This document shows positions 22,418-35,318 of a stretch of 64,000 nt of DNA, one piece after another. The notes beneath the pieces were generated by a model. It was not told where the DNA came from. It searched no databases and worked only from the letters and a program-made list of their open reading frames with translations. The DNA lies in assembly GCF_963678975.1 (NCBI RefSeq), contig NC_089274.1, forward strand, positions 6,498,001 to 6,562,000, read 5' to 3'. The translations under genes and the position numbers were made by a program. The first letter of the stretch is position 1; each line of letters begins with the position of its first letter. The DNA is from Dysidea avara (taxonomy: Eukaryota; Porifera; Demospongiae; Dictyoceratida; Dysideidae).

Positions 22418-23984
22418 AATCACTATCATAATGATACTATGTGCATTCTTTGCAATTGCTAAAAAGTATGACTTAAATTACCTTCAGTTCAGATTCAAAC
22501 TTGCAACACCCAATTTTTTCATAATGGGCATTGGGGAATGGCTACCATTTTGATGATGACCTTAGAACCACTTTAGACGATGTGTTACTAACCTAAGTCT
22601 CTTCCTGTGCACAGCTCACCAAATGACTGGTATGCTTACTGCTGTATGTTCTGATGACATTAAAAGCTCTTTGTAATCCATTATTGGACCGGAAGAGCTT
22701 ATCTAAAATTAACTGTTAGCTATATATGTTTCTTGCTGACAACACTGAGAGAATGTATTGATCCATCTATAATGATGCAAAACCTGCGCTCATTTCTAGA
22801 TCCATGGTTTAGTGATAATTATCTATAATCAAAGTTTTCCTCTGAATATATGTTAAATGTTTACCACCTTTATTTTTTCCAATACAACTATTCTACAGGC
22901 ATCATTTTTATTTCTAACCCTGAATAGAAGGCCAGCAAAAGTGGATGAAATTAATACAAATCATCAGTTGCATTCTACTACTACGTGCATAGTATAGTTG
23001 AAGATGTACCGTACAAACCGTAAACCAAAGAAAACTTTTACTGTTGAAAAGTAAGTTGGTTTAGATTTTGTGTACATGGGAGATCCATATACTGTCTCGC
23101 AAACTCTGTCTTAAATTCACACCTTACATATGAACTAAGCTAGTGTACTCTCAGGAGTTGTGTGCATATTTTTGCCATATCCCTTGTAACTGTGTTATGA
23201 CTAGTATATTACAACCATTTGTATTAAAGCATGATAATAAAACAACGTCACATATTTTTACTATAATTCATGTTTCTGTAAGTTAACTTGTAGGTATGAG
23301 GTCTTACGTTCCCTTAATTACTTTCTCCTTGGCCATCACTCATTAAATAGGATGTTGGCAGAGGTAATAACATTTCAATTATTTTACAGGCTATTGAAGT
23401 GAACAATAAATACCATCAGGAACTATGCAAAGTTTGTGTTCATTATGTATTTCCAGTGGATTTCAAAGAAACTGAAATTGGTGTCACAAAATATATGAAT
23501 GTATGTTTGCCAGCAACTGACTATAATTACCATCACTGTGCACTGAAGAGAAGACTGGGCTAAAACATGAGCGATGACGTGTGTATACCAAAAATGTGTG
23601 ATCACATGAAGGCAGTTACTCTTTTTATTGTGTGAGTTTATTTTTAAAGAACAACATGCAGATCTTGGGAGTTCATTTTCAAAGAGAGGAGCCTCTTATA
23701 TCTGAAAATACAAACCCTTTGAACATTACTTACTATATGGTGCATTCCGAGGGTAGGTTCAATGCTGCCACCCAGCACATCATTAGTGGTTACCCCCAAC
23801 TGTTGGCACTTGATAGCTGGTGGTGGCAAAGGCATTCTATCTAGCCTGGATCAGAATGGTGACTAAGATTAATGTGAACATATATTTATGACTCAATTAA
23901 CTGGTATATAATGCATAGAAATACTGTGGGAACATGCATTCTGTGTAAATAACTCACTTCTCTCTTGGGAATGGTGACATTACT
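22418..23984. other. Unassigned AT-rich sequence
   Basis: No gene was recognised. At 23174-23214, CATATCCCTTGTAACTGTG resembles the end motif of the inverted structure at 48.6-60 kb (ATATCCC then CGTGTTATAAC). Confidence 0.4.
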
Positions 23985-24268
23985 CAGGGGCGGATCTAGA
24001 AATTTTCAGAGGGGGTTTCTGGTTCTCTGGAATTGCAACTTCAGCCTAACTGCAAGTTGAAGACAAAAAAAAAGGGTCACAAATGCTATGAAGGTGATTT
24101 CAGAGGTAAAAGTATGAAGTTTTGCCAATTGAAATAGAGCCATAATATAATACAGTATGTATAACTCTCTGTAATTTTATCACCCAGACAATTAGCAAAT
24201 CGTAGGAGCATGCGCTATTTCAGAGGGGGTCACTGGAAACCCCAGAAACCTCCCTAAAACCACCCCTG
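23985..24268. mobile_element. CAGGGGCGGATC-type MITE, copy 1
   Basis: It begins CAGGGGCGGATCTAG and ends ACCACCCCTG. Subterminal TTTCAGAGGGGG occurs near both ends. It is about 284 bp, non-coding, and clearly related to 58937-59234, which shares AAATTTTCAGAGGGGGTTTC and the AAGACnAAAAAAAAA tract. No exact target duplication was found. Confidence 0.75.
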
Positions 24269-25761
24269 AATTACATCCATTAGTACACTTAATCAGAATG
24301 TAAGAACACTCTTTCTCATGCTCCTCTTACAAATGGTCAATCATAAAGTATATACACAGTATTAATTTAAAAATAATGTCAATACCTTCTGTTGATCATA
24401 AGGAACCTCCATTGACATGATTGTCTTCTATACTGACACTGTTGTAAGTGATCATCAAGTTGTGATCTTGTGGTCTCCTCATGACAACCTTTATTAGGAC
24501 ACAATACCTTTCACTTCTCCTTTGTGTGATTCTATAACACAAATTACACAATGTATGATATAGCTGTATATAGCTCACTGATAATCATGCAGTTTTACGC
24601 ACATAACTAGCAAATAATACTTAGCCTATAAAGTTACCTATTCATATACAGCTGTATCCCACCAAATGCCTTCTAAAAGTAACTGCTTGAACCAATTCAA
24701 ATAGCCTATTATGTTTATGAGCAATGCTCACAAACCAAGCCACTTATTATGCAAAACTCTACTTGAAAAGTAGACTGCAATATTATATTATCACATACAT
24801 TGGTGTATCAGAGTAGTGACTGCTCTATTAGAGTAGTGACTGCTCTATTAGAGTATTTCAATATTGTTACTGTGTGATGCATACAAGAAACGGTAATAAA
24901 ATTACTCATTATTTTTAAGAGAAGGATAATATCTGGTGAATCTATGATTTCCTTTCTTTGAGCATGCACACAGTGAAATCAATCTCAGCAAAGGCGGCAT
25001 CATCAAAGACATCAGCTAAATTTTATGTCATGTTGGCACAATGCTCATGCAATACTTCTGCTAGCCCATTATGTTCAAAATTATTTGGTGAAACACCCAA
25101 CAGCCATTTAGTATATAAACTTCGATGCAGACTAGTAGCTAAGCGCAAGCATTTTAGTTTGTGATTAAAAGTTGAAACAAATAATGTTTTACATAATAAT
25201 TGTATATTCACATCTAACTCTGTTGCTAATTTCCCAAGTTATTATCAGCCAATTATATATAACAAATTATAAGTATTTGATAACGTTCTCAAGTTCAACT
25301 TCAAAGGTATTTAACTTCTCCTGCTCCCAGACCCTCTTAGATTGGCATGCAGTGTATTTCTCACACTAAGGTATACATTCCTTACTTTCAACATAATGCT
25401 ATGCAACTAGCTGGGAGTATGGCATCAGGATTTGAAACATCACAATTTCTGGAGTTGTCTACAAAAATAAAGTACAAGACTTGTAAACTGTATACCCTCC
25501 CTTCTCCCATTAATTTGTATCATTTTAATAGCTACAAATGACTGGTTAACTTGTGCAAATTTGATGGGGGTGGAGCCACAACAGAATATGTGTTTGTTGC
25601 AGACCTGACAGATTAAAATATTTCTAAAATATTACTGTATATGTATATAGTCAAAAGCGAATTCCACCCCACTGATCTTTCACTTATTGCTAGTGGCATA
25701 TAATATTACCAAATTTAGCTAGATCTTTAGTGATGGTAGGAACACTTATCCACTGCATATG
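24269..25761. other. Unassigned AT-rich sequence
   Basis: Only short frames. Two tandem GACTGCTCTATTAGAGTA motifs at 24818-24856. Confidence 0.4.
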
Positions 25762-25883
25762 GTTTCCAACATACCATGCAATCAACTATAACACAAAAGT
25801 TGACACTGCATACAGAATGTTTGTTTCCAACATACCATGCAATCAACTATAACACAAAAGTTGACACTGCATACAGAATGTTT
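25762..25883. repeat. Exact 61 bp tandem duplication
   Basis: Positions 25762-25822 and 25823-25883 are identical by eye (GTTTCCAACATACCATGC through CATACAGAATGTTT). Identity without a mismatch indicates a recent event. Confidence 0.92.
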
Positions 25884-27984
25884 GTTGTAAAACCTGTTTG
25901 GAAGTGAAATATGGTTAGTTAATTCATTGGAGGTGGAATCAAAGGAACCAGATCATGTCATAAAAATTTAGATATTCTAATTTAACAGCCAACTACTCGA
26001 ATAGAACAGTCACATTTTTTATGTCTCAAAACTGTAAGTAACATGGCTACCTACACTGTAATTTAGTCACTATAATAGTCAAAGTAGTCAAAATACAATC
26101 TCAGGATCAAATCTGATGGAAGCATGCCCTAAGACTGCCACCAAAATAACACCCGTATGCTTCAAACATATACTTACAAATCTCAGGGTTTATGTAAATC
26201 TGTGCTTCAAATGTTTGGTGTTTGTTTATTGATGTACTACACAGAACATTTATAAAAGGTCTAAATCTTAGCTGGTTATAGTCATTACATACCTGACTAC
26301 GTACAGTATATAAATTTGACTGCTCTATTAGAGTATTGTGACAAAATTTGTTTGTTTCAGCCCACTTCACATTGTGACATAGCAATTGCCAATTGCATGC
26401 AAACTGGTTTGCAATGTGCTCTAGTGTGCATGATATAAACTGAATAATTATTGCATGACCGGGAACAAAAACTGCTGGTGGTTTTACATAATAGAAATTG
26501 CATATGTGTTATAGTTACTACTACTGTTGTATCATAGATATGTCACAATACAGCTGTGACAATAATTCTATAATCTACATAGTTTAGTTTATGGAGTAGA
26601 AATTTTACTGCAATCTGGCTTGAAACTGAACATTGGGAAATATGATATAATATATGTGTGCTATATGTACAATAAAATGGTGACTTTGGTTGAGATATGA
26701 TCAGCTTTTTTACAGCTACGTACTAGTAGCACAAGTTATGTTCTGAAATCTAATATGTATATGATGCATACATGGTGTATAATTCCCATGACATAATGAC
26801 AACAATTTCCAAGACTTCAATGCAACTAGATCTTTTATCCATCATATACTACAGCAAACTCATACCAGACAGGTCAATAACAATTGCATTAATTTTGTAT
26901 TTTTGTATACTATGAATCATTTGCAGTATACAAATACCAGTGCTTTTAGCAGTCATCACCACAGCTACACTGATTAAATATATAGAATGTCAATGTTAGT
27001 CAATATTTAAATAAAAATTTCACAGCCTCTTAATTCACAACTGTACTGTGTATTGAAATTCTACTCAATGCAGGTGTAGGTAGGTCAGTAGGAGGTAGCA
27101 TGGAGTTATATTATTTGTATTTTTGTGTGAGAAAAATCAGCATAGGTGTTTCAATTACAAATTGTGTCTTTCAGCTATCCGATTGCATAAAAATTATGTG
27201 ATCTCGAGGAGGTAACTAATATAATTAAACATCTTCTTTGCATCTGTAGGATAACGTGCATTGGCATTTTAGACAAAACTATAAGAGGCTCCTTTAGGGA
27301 GGGGGGGGGGGGTGGCTTTAGCACCTCTCTCTCAATTTTTACTATAATAATGGTAGGAAGCTACAGTTGAATATAACTGTATAAGAGCAAGAGGAAAAGC
27401 TAAGCTCTTGTAATAATCAATGAGAGAATCAGTGAATTATTTTTGGAGTGAGAATTAAAAACATGAAAATAAAAAACTCCTAATATAACAGTTAACTGCT
27501 CTAATAGAACATCCAAAAGATTATCTTCAAAGCTCAAAGGAAAATAAGTTGAAATATAACCTCTTCTTCTTGACCTCTAATCTACAATGTTACCTTACCA
27601 TTGTGCAAATATCCTGCCTCACAAAGTTGAAAATTATGCAACATAATTATTTTTCATATAATTAGCTAACCCAATTTCCTAATTAGTACTCAAAAAACTA
27701 CTAGCATTAGCTGTTATTGTTTAGCTATATACTACATATATGTAGAAGATATACCATTGTAATTGCAATAGCTATTATTATTACTATTATTAGCATTGGT
27801 AGTTTTAGCTACAATGTCATTTACAGCTAAAATATTAAACTTTCGTAAGAGTTTACAAAGCTACAAAACATTCTATGTTCAAAAGAATTTTTGTTACATA
27901 AGCTTGCACAACCATAAGCTGTCAATCAAAGTGTAAAGTGATTGCTTTATTAGATTATTTTATAAATAGCTAAACAGGAACTTT
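25884..27984. other. Unassigned AT-rich sequence
   Basis: No gene recognised. Contains three dispersed CTCTATTAGAG-type motifs (25986, 26318, 27487) and a G12 run at 27301-27312. Confidence 0.4.
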
Positions 27985-28022
27985 ACACACATACACACAC
28001 ACACTCACACACACACACACAC
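27985..28022. repeat. (CA)n microsatellite
   Basis: An interrupted run of CA dinucleotides. Confidence 0.9.
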
Positions 28023-28089
28023 TGTTGCTTTATATAACAGCCAAGGCAGACAGCCAATGGAATTATAACGATCTAGTTAGTCAATAATG

Positions 28090-28310
28090 TGTTGTTCCAG
28101 TATCAGCTAGTTATTATAGTTTTAGTTCCAGTTTTGGAACTATAATCTTTAAAATTACAGTTCTAGTTCCAGTTCTGGAACCTAACCTTTAGAATTAAAG
28201 AAGTTCTAGTTTCAGTTCTGGAACCATAACCTTTAGAATTACAGTTCTAGTTCCAGTTATGGAACCATAATCTTTAGAATTACAATTCTAGTTCCAGTTC
28301 AGTAATCATG
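28090..28310. repeat. ~41 bp tandem repeat (TTCCAGTTCTGGAAC)
   Basis: AGTTCCAGTTCTGGAAC-type units start at 28124, 28165, 28208 and 28249, 41-43 bp apart, each followed by CCATAACCTTTAGAATTAC. The unit core is itself palindromic. Related AGTTCCAG words recur less regularly at 28760-28935, so a larger array may have been interrupted. Confidence 0.75.
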
Positions 28311-31300
28311 AGATTTAGAATAATTGTTCACTTATTTTAACTTAAGTATTGCCAAAAACCAATAATGAATTATGGACACTCACTATTAAGTTACGTATAT
28401 ATGCTAGTCTAGCCTCTTGCCAGGTTTAATTGTTTCATATATGCAGTTGATACAGTGTAGTTATCAGTGTTATTACACAAACAACCATAACACTAACATG
28501 GTACTAAAACACCTGTAGCTACGTAATTATCAAACACTGAACCAGACATGACAATGTGAAGCCAGCATCACATTTGGCATTCTCTTCTAATATTATAGCT
28601 GATCAGTTGTTTCAAACAGTGTTTTAGCACACTGACACACACATGGTTTAATATGTACAGCTTTTATGGAGTTATATACAACATTGTGTGGTTTTGTCAG
28701 CAGATAAATTCTGGTCTTGTAAGAACGTAAATCTCATTGGCAAAAGCTGTATGGTAACAATCAATTCCAGTTCCAGTATTAGTTCCAGTACTTGATTAAA
28801 TTTCCTTATAGTTCTGATTCTAGTTCCAACTTTGAGGAAAGCAAAGTTATTGTTCCGGTTCCAGCTCTAGTTCTAGGAATAAAAATGGCTGGAACTGGAA
28901 TTATTTTAGTTCCAGTACTGAGAACTGGAACAACACTACTTCACACATACGAAATCAGTACATTATAGCAGCACACTATGTATATCGTTATACAGTGAAT
29001 CCTGAGTTGTGTATTTAACATGCAGTTGTGTTCATTTTAAGTGTCCACGTAAACTGATTCCACATACCACATACATTTACATAAAAGCTTAAAATATGCA
29101 AATTGTTACAGCGTAAATTGTGGATACATGCATAGTACGTATGTTTTTGAACCATAACTGCAGCTGGCAATATGGTACTGTAGTTGTCTTCATTAAGTAG
29201 TTCCAACAAATAGCTATCAGTCTGGCTACAAGACTTGCATAAATAGTGAAATGATATTCAGTGAATAAATTCACATACAATCCTTCTAGAATCACCCCTA
29301 CTCCAGTACTCATGTGGATGTTGACTAAATTTAACACATAGTAGTTATATAGTGGTGGTGGCCATGTATGTGCAAAAATGTTTGTAGCTATATACAGCAT
29401 ACACAGAGCTATCATGAACTCCAGGCTTTCTAGCTGAAAGAACGCACGTATATATTATATACAATGGAATGGATCAGAACCCTTGCCACAGTGATAGTAA
29501 ATCAAGTCTTGCCAGCCAGCCTGGTCATTTGGTTGGGCTACTAGTAAAGGACACTGGTAGACCCTCAGAATTGTATATACGTCCCTGTAGTTCTATATTA
29601 TTTTATTGTATCTTTATTCAATTAGCATGCATGCTTTCCACACATTTTGGTTAAATTGTGCATAGCTACAATTATAGTATGACATGGCAATGTAAACTGC
29701 ATGCATGTGACCATGTGACTTGTGGTCTCATAGCCTCGTCTGACAACCTGTATTTTTTTCTCCTTTTATCACTGTGGGGTACTAAAGGTTATCTGATGAT
29801 TGGATGTTATACATAATTGATTAATCTTTAACAATTCTATAAACAAGAATGACACAATCCCTTAGATCATTGTTCTTGAAGATTTTCCTATCTGAGTTGA
29901 TACAACTGTGGTGACAATGGGGTTATATGCATTAGTGACAAATCATGCAGCATGGTGCTGAACCATTTCAACCATTTGGATATCTTTCTGGCTCCATATA
30001 CTGACTGTAGGAGCAAATTCTAGTTTAGGGGCATACATATCACAGATTGAGAGGCTACTGATAGACTTTGTCAAAGGAAACCAAGAGATTCGTTTTCTTG
30101 GTAATACATAAAGTGTGGGTCAATTTTGAGTTAACTATGTTATTCATCAACTGACTTTAGAAAACAGTTTTTATGTTCGTATGATAGACACTTGATTGAT
30201 GGCTTCTGCCAACCCACATGAACAATATAGCAGTTAGATATACCAAATTTCATTTGCTATAACTTTTCCCAATCACTAAGGCATGTGAGATTACACTGTA
30301 GAACTATGATGGTGGTGTCCTCTGTGGAAGTAGGCGGTCAATACAAGATAGTCAACATTGACGTAGAATCTGACTGGAGAGACTCCAAGTTGTCTGGAAG
30401 GTTCAGTGTTTAGTAATAATGACTCCGAAAATGAGAATAGAATATGCCCCAAGACTGTGCTTTGTTGGACACCATAGATAACTTGAAATAATTTCTAGGT
30501 TGGCTTGGCAGCAATCAATCAGTTACCTTATGACAATACAATTCAAAATAATTTTCCATTACTATTCCCAAACAACATCATTTGGAATGCAGTGAATAAC
30601 TAGTTAGAGCTGCATTTTTTCATTTAATAGTTGTAGTTATAGTAACCAGCTAACTAGTGCATGGTTTTTAGTGTCATACTTCATCTTTCTATTATTTTGC
30701 TAAAGATACTTTTTGACCCATGTAACACATGTTAAAACTGTGCTTATAGTGTGATCACAGATCAAATTACAATTAGCTACACTAAAAGGTAGCTGTGTCT
30801 ATTGTTATTGGGGTGAACCTTAGCAAACCCCATCGTATGTGAGGATAACTGTGATAGATTCATGTTGCTTGCTTGATTGTTTGAATGTATCCTAATTTCA
30901 TCTCCCTTATAAGGGATAAAGGCTATTATCATGTACATAGACCAAACATTACAACTGTTAACTGTAACTCACATTACACCTAAGTGCAATCATTAATATG
31001 CATCACAACCACTATGCCATCTAAGTGTTAACCATACAAACTACATGAAGGCTCTATAGTGCTTAGTGCTTAGTGCTTATATCTAGCACTTATACATATG
31101 CATATAGCATACACTGGTACATGTAACCTGATATACTTACTGGTACATAACATTTATACAGTATTTGTATATCATACATGTTCCTGTGTTTTGATATGCT
31201 CAAAATATACTGTTACTCAGTAATTTTGTGCCAAACTCTCAAATTAGCTAAATGAGCTATATTGGCTTCCTGTTATGGTTGCAAACGAATGTCTATAAAC

Positions 31301-31660
31301 TGTCAGTACTGAATAAGACATCATGTACATATCCTTGCAAGGAAACATACAATAAGGCTACAGATTGCTATAAAGTAGGCTTGCCCCTTCAATGCTATGC
31401 ATTCACCCACATAGTTATAATCAAAACTAAATGTTGAAAGCCTTTTACTATTGAGTTTAGGGATTCATCAGTAAGAGAGTCATGTAGATGTCTGCTGTGG
31501 CTTTCCAATGACAATCATAATAATAACTTCTTTAAGTGTACATATAAAAATAAAACTGTATGAAAAACTAGTATAAATACATAGCTAAGTAAATCTTTCT
31601 TCCATTCATTGAGCACATATCACATGTATACATGGCTTTGGGTATAACATAATACTGCAA
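28311..31660. other. Mostly unassigned; one LINE-like scrap
   Basis: No intact gene. On the minus strand at about 30425-30480 the frame reads GVQQSTVLGHILFS, which resembles the LINE motif GVPQGSVLGPILFS, so a very old LINE piece may span about 30300-30500. The rest shows no domain. Confidence 0.35.
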
Positions 31661-31666
31661 TGATTC

Positions 31667-31672
31667 TTTATT
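31667..31672 (-). promoter_or_regulatory. Candidate poly(A) signal for TRAF-like gene 1
   Basis: AATAAA on the minus strand, about 75 bp downstream of the stop codon of the gene at 31742-34106. Position fits, but such hexamers are common in AT-rich DNA. Confidence 0.4.
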
Positions 31673-31741
31673 GATGAATTTTACTTAGCTATATAATATA
31701 TGTATGTGCATTTCCAAATAATAAATATAAGAGTGCAGCTG

Positions 31742-34106
31742 TCATAGTTTAATATCACACTTGAAGAATGCCACATCATCAACAACAAATTCAGGATTAT
31801 CCAGTATTGATAGTGGAGCAAATTTAGGACAACCAGATGCCACATTCATGTCTGATTTTGGTTGATGAAAACTAGTACTGGTTGGATTGGGTCTGAATGA
31901 CTGTACAATATTGTTGTTGCCTTTCTGGTTCACTAATGTCATTGTCACCATATGCTGAAATGGCCATTCTAGTAAAGCATCATATTCTCCCTTCATGATG
32001 GTAAGGAAGTAAGATATGTAACGTCCCTTGCCACTACCATCACCATCTAAATACACACGTAGACACAGCCTGTACCCAAACCTGCTGGTGTAAAATGGTG
32101 CTGAATATAAACTGACAGTCTTTCCTAGTAGAGCATCCCTCCTACGTCTGGTGATATCTGGTATCTTCCATATGTAGTGACCATCATATGAAGTAGCTTG
32201 AAGTGTTTGTAAGGTGAGAGATATTTCCTCATAAGTATGATTGATCTCATTGATGCTTGTTTGCAGGGTGGCTAGTAGATCTTCAACTCCTGTTAGTCTG
32301 AATGTAATGTCTTTTTGCTTGCTTTGAACTTCATTGATTTGCAAAACATGTTCTTTGTAGTTATTGCTGTCTACCTTTTCATTTAGTTTGCCAATTTCTG
32401 AATGCATTAATTTTTCCATAGCTTCCAAACTATTAAGACTACTGATACTAGTGATGCCATTTGGCTTTTGGAGCGAATGAGGGGATTGAGACTTTTGGGA
32501 AGATAGATATTTACAAACTAGGAGAATATGATCCTTCTGGTATTTATCCATGTGCCTTGCCAATTCTTTATCATTCCTGTCCTTAAAACGACAGCCCAAA
32601 AAACCAAAAGAACATTCTATGTTATAATCAAGTTGCAATTTTGTAATCTCTTCACTACAACCTTCATTGGGATGTGATACTTTGACTAGATGGCACCCTT
32701 CCTTCAGATGTTTCTGCAAATACAGCATATATAGCTAGTCAAACACTTGATGTATGCAATGTTAGAATTTGCTACCTGGTAATGTCGATACTCTCCAGTC
32801 CAGCTGCAGTGAGGACAGGTGACTATGTTAGAATCAATTTCCCTGGCTATTGCCTTATCATGGAAGTACTGTAAAAAAAAGATGGTTTCAATGGCTACAA
32901 ACCTATCAGCATTAAGTGCTCTAAGAAGCATACATTTCAGAGACAATGCATAGCTAGTCTCGCGTAGCCAGACCCTTTTCTTTCTTTTGTGTAGAGGCGA
33001 GGAAATAACAGGGTCTGGTGAACATCGTGGTTGGCCCATCCCGAGACAGCGCAGCTTCCGGATTGCTCGTGGGTTTACGAATGACGTGTTTTGCTAACCG
33101 TTGCGTCAGTTGCGTCCTGTTGCCATAGATATAAAAGAAGTCATTTGCGTCCTGTTGCCATAGATACTGCGGTTGTAAGAGACCTTGCGCGACAACAAAA
33201 TGTCACGTGCGATAATTATAGTTTGAACTTCAAAAATGAATTGATTTGGTTGGACGAAATCTTATGCACGTGATTTTCACTTGTTTTGTTGTCGCGCAAG
33301 GTCTCTTAGAACCGCAGTATAAAAGAAGTAACTATGGTAATAGAACGCACATGATGCAAAGATCAGCAGATCACGCTTTATATCTATGGTAACAGGACGC
33401 AAATGATGCAACAGTTAGCAAAACAGGCCATTTGCACCCACAAGCAATCCAGAAGCTGCGCATTAGAATCCCCACAATCTCGGAATAGGCCAACGGCTTT
33501 GCAGATTGCATTTTCCATTTTAAAATTGCGTGGCGCATGCGCTGCTTTAATACACACGTTTTCAAATGCAATCTTTCACGGAGCTACTTTTACAAACTGG
33601 AAATCATAGTCCCAGACGTCACTAACTTGTTCAGTGAAATAATTAAAATTTTTCAATCTTGTGTGCGCATGCACGCGTGTGGTACGGAATTTTTAAACGG
33701 AAATGCAATCTGCTGTAGCTATACTACTATATGTTCACCAGTCCCTTTTCTTTACACAAAAGAAAGAAAAAGGGTCTGGCTGCGCGAGACTAACTAAACA
33801 ATGCACCCAGTTATTTACATTCATTTTATTAGCTAGCTGCTTACCCCAGTGAAATCAACATTTCTTTGACATTTTTCACAGAAGAATTTTTGCGAGCTAC
33901 GTAGTATACACAAGATCAACTATATCACTTGTTTAAACTGACTATTACCTTTGTTGCTTTAGTTTCATAGCACACGGGGTACATATTCGATGCCCACACT
34001 GAAGCTGAAGTGGTCCATTTAGTAAAAAGCCACAATGAATACATTGTAATCGCTGATCCAGTGTATGGACAAACGGAGTTTGTGTTACTGCATGCCAAGT
34101 GGTCAT
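31742..34106 (-). CDS. TRAF-like adaptor (RING, TRAF zinc finger, coiled coil, MATH), 4 exons
   Basis: Predicted 424 aa. Exons: 34106-33949, 33896-33845, 32868-32776, 32713-31742; introns of 52, 976 and 62 bp with GT/AG ends and matching phases. Exons 1-2 encode a RING: C22-x2-C25, C37-x-H39, C42-x2-C45, C59-x2-C62. Exon 3 and the start of exon 4 give a TRAF zinc finger (C88-x2-C91-x11-H103-x4-C108), with further Cys/His pairs to about residue 168. Residues about 196-274 look like a coiled coil, and 277-424 are a MATH (TRAF-C) domain starting YDGHYIWKI. In this family RING plus zinc fingers are linked to ubiquitin signalling, and MATH binds receptor tails as a trimer; the specific partner is unknown. 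The start is the first ATG ahead of the RING; a further 5' exon is possible. Intron 2 would be about 121 bp without its MITE. The MATH exon is almost identical to that at 62499-63413. Confidence 0.88.
32951..33796. mobile_element. MITE, 846 bp, in intron 2 of TRAF-like gene 1
   Basis: The left tip TAGCTAGTCTCGCGTAGCCA and the inverted right tip enclose CAGACCCTTTTC and its complement. GACAATGCA (32942-32950) and AACAATGCA (33797-33805) form a 9 bp duplication with one mismatch, which suggests a Mutator-like MITE. The inside contains a 35 bp tandem unit (GCGTCCTGTTGCCATAGAT), one copy of which is interrupted by the MITE at 33167-33317. It lies wholly within the intron and leaves both splice sites intact. 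Confidence 0.85.
33167..33317. mobile_element. 151 bp palindromic MITE nested in the intron MITE
   Basis: The tips CTGCGGTTGTAAGAGACC and inverse extend for about 34 bp (to GCGCGACAACAAAA). It is flanked by TA on both sides. The neighbouring tandem copy at 33112-33141 shows the uninterrupted site (GCCATAGATATAAAAGAAG), so the insertion with TA duplication is directly visible. TA duplication suggests a Tc1/mariner-type mobiliser. Confidence 0.92.
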
Positions 34107-34349
34107 TACAAACTTCACATTAAACTTTCATTCTGGTATACTGTTTCGTATTTATAGGCCTCTTGACTTTTTAGGGCGTGGCACTTTTATTTAACGAAAT
34201 GATCACGTGAACAGGATTTTTGTAGGGCAAAAGAAATCAAGGCTGTGGGACTTTGCGCACCAAGTATCAGCTTTCTCGGCTTCTTTGTCTGGTGGCAGCA
34301 GACCTGCAAATTTATTTCCGATTAATACGTATGATCCGGAAAAAAAGGT

Positions 34350-34462
34350 AAGTTGTAAAGTAGTTTGTATTGTAGCTGTATTTTGTGCTTTTTCCCTTTA
34401 TATAACACTCACTCCTTTCTTTAAAATAATAATAATAATAGCTAATAATAATAAATAAAAAT
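34350..34462 (+). mobile_element. Short retroposon with AAT-rich tail and 9 bp duplication
   Basis: AAAAAAGGT is duplicated exactly at 34341-34349 and 34463-34471. The 113 bp between them ends in (AAT)n and A-rich sequence, as expected for a target-primed insertion of a LINE or SINE 3' fragment. The intact counterpart site is present in the opposite arm of the foldback (near 35255), which confirms the insertion. Confidence 0.85.
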
Positions 34463-34784
34463 AAAAAAGGTCGATTCTGGGACACCCACAGTTTACAGAT
34501 CACACTTACATTTAATCAACGGTATTTTATATCTTTGATTTGAAGAGCAGCTCATCTACTTTCTAAACATCCCCAGTTTATTTAATCAAATCATTTAAAT
34601 CACAAATTACAAATCAATAAATGAGACGTCACTAGAGGAATAAATTTAAGTGTACGGAAGTATACGGTGTTTGTAAAAGTATACGGTACACGTTTCCTGT
34701 AAACTTATCTCAAATAACGTATACTTAATCAAGTTTCCATATACTTAAATTTATAGTGCGATTATTACTCTCGTTTCGATTACT

Positions 34785-35105
34785 CTTTATTATTGTTAAT
34801 TAGCAAAGCCCACTAGGGGCAACACGCTAATGAGCATTACAATCACATATTATATTATATTACTTACAGCGTTCTTAAATGTTTCAAGATCTATTGTGTC
34901 GATGTTAGGAATTTGAAGGGAGTTCCATTGAATAATTGTTCGAGGGAGGAAGGAGTATTTGTACACATCAACTCTTGTTTGCAATTGAGTTAGCTTGAGA
35001 GGATGTTGAGCACGGGTGGAGGACACTGGAGTTGGTGACGGTAAGCAATGATCAGGTATTGCTAGTAAGTTCCTGACAATCTTGAATAGGAAGGTGAGTC
35101 TAGCA
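34785..35105 (-). pseudogene. LINE D, C-terminal end of a reverse transcriptase
   Basis: On the minus strand the frame reads ARLTFLFKIVRNLLAIPDHC and then RVDVYKYSFLPRTIIQWNSL, a typical C-terminal segment after the LINE RT domain. The 3' UTR ends in GTGGGCTTTGCTAATTAA and AATAATAAA, close to the 3' end of LINE A at 2691-2735. It is 5' truncated and occupies the centre of the foldback element. Confidence 0.8.
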
Positions 35106-35318
35106 CTTGTGACGTCTCATTTCATTTGATTTGTAATTCGTGATTAAAAGATTAGATTAAATGAACTGGAGATATTTAGAAAGTTTAAAGATATAAAACC
35201 GTTGATTAAATGTAAGTGTGATTTGTATAAACTGGGTGTCCGTGAATCGACCTTTTTTCCGGATTTTACGTATTAATCGGAAATGGCTTTACAGGTCTGC
35301 TGCCACCAGACAAAGAAG

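Noticed and set aside
33371..33797. Open frames inside the intron MITE
   Set aside because: They lie between MITE ends on both strands and contain no recognisable domain.
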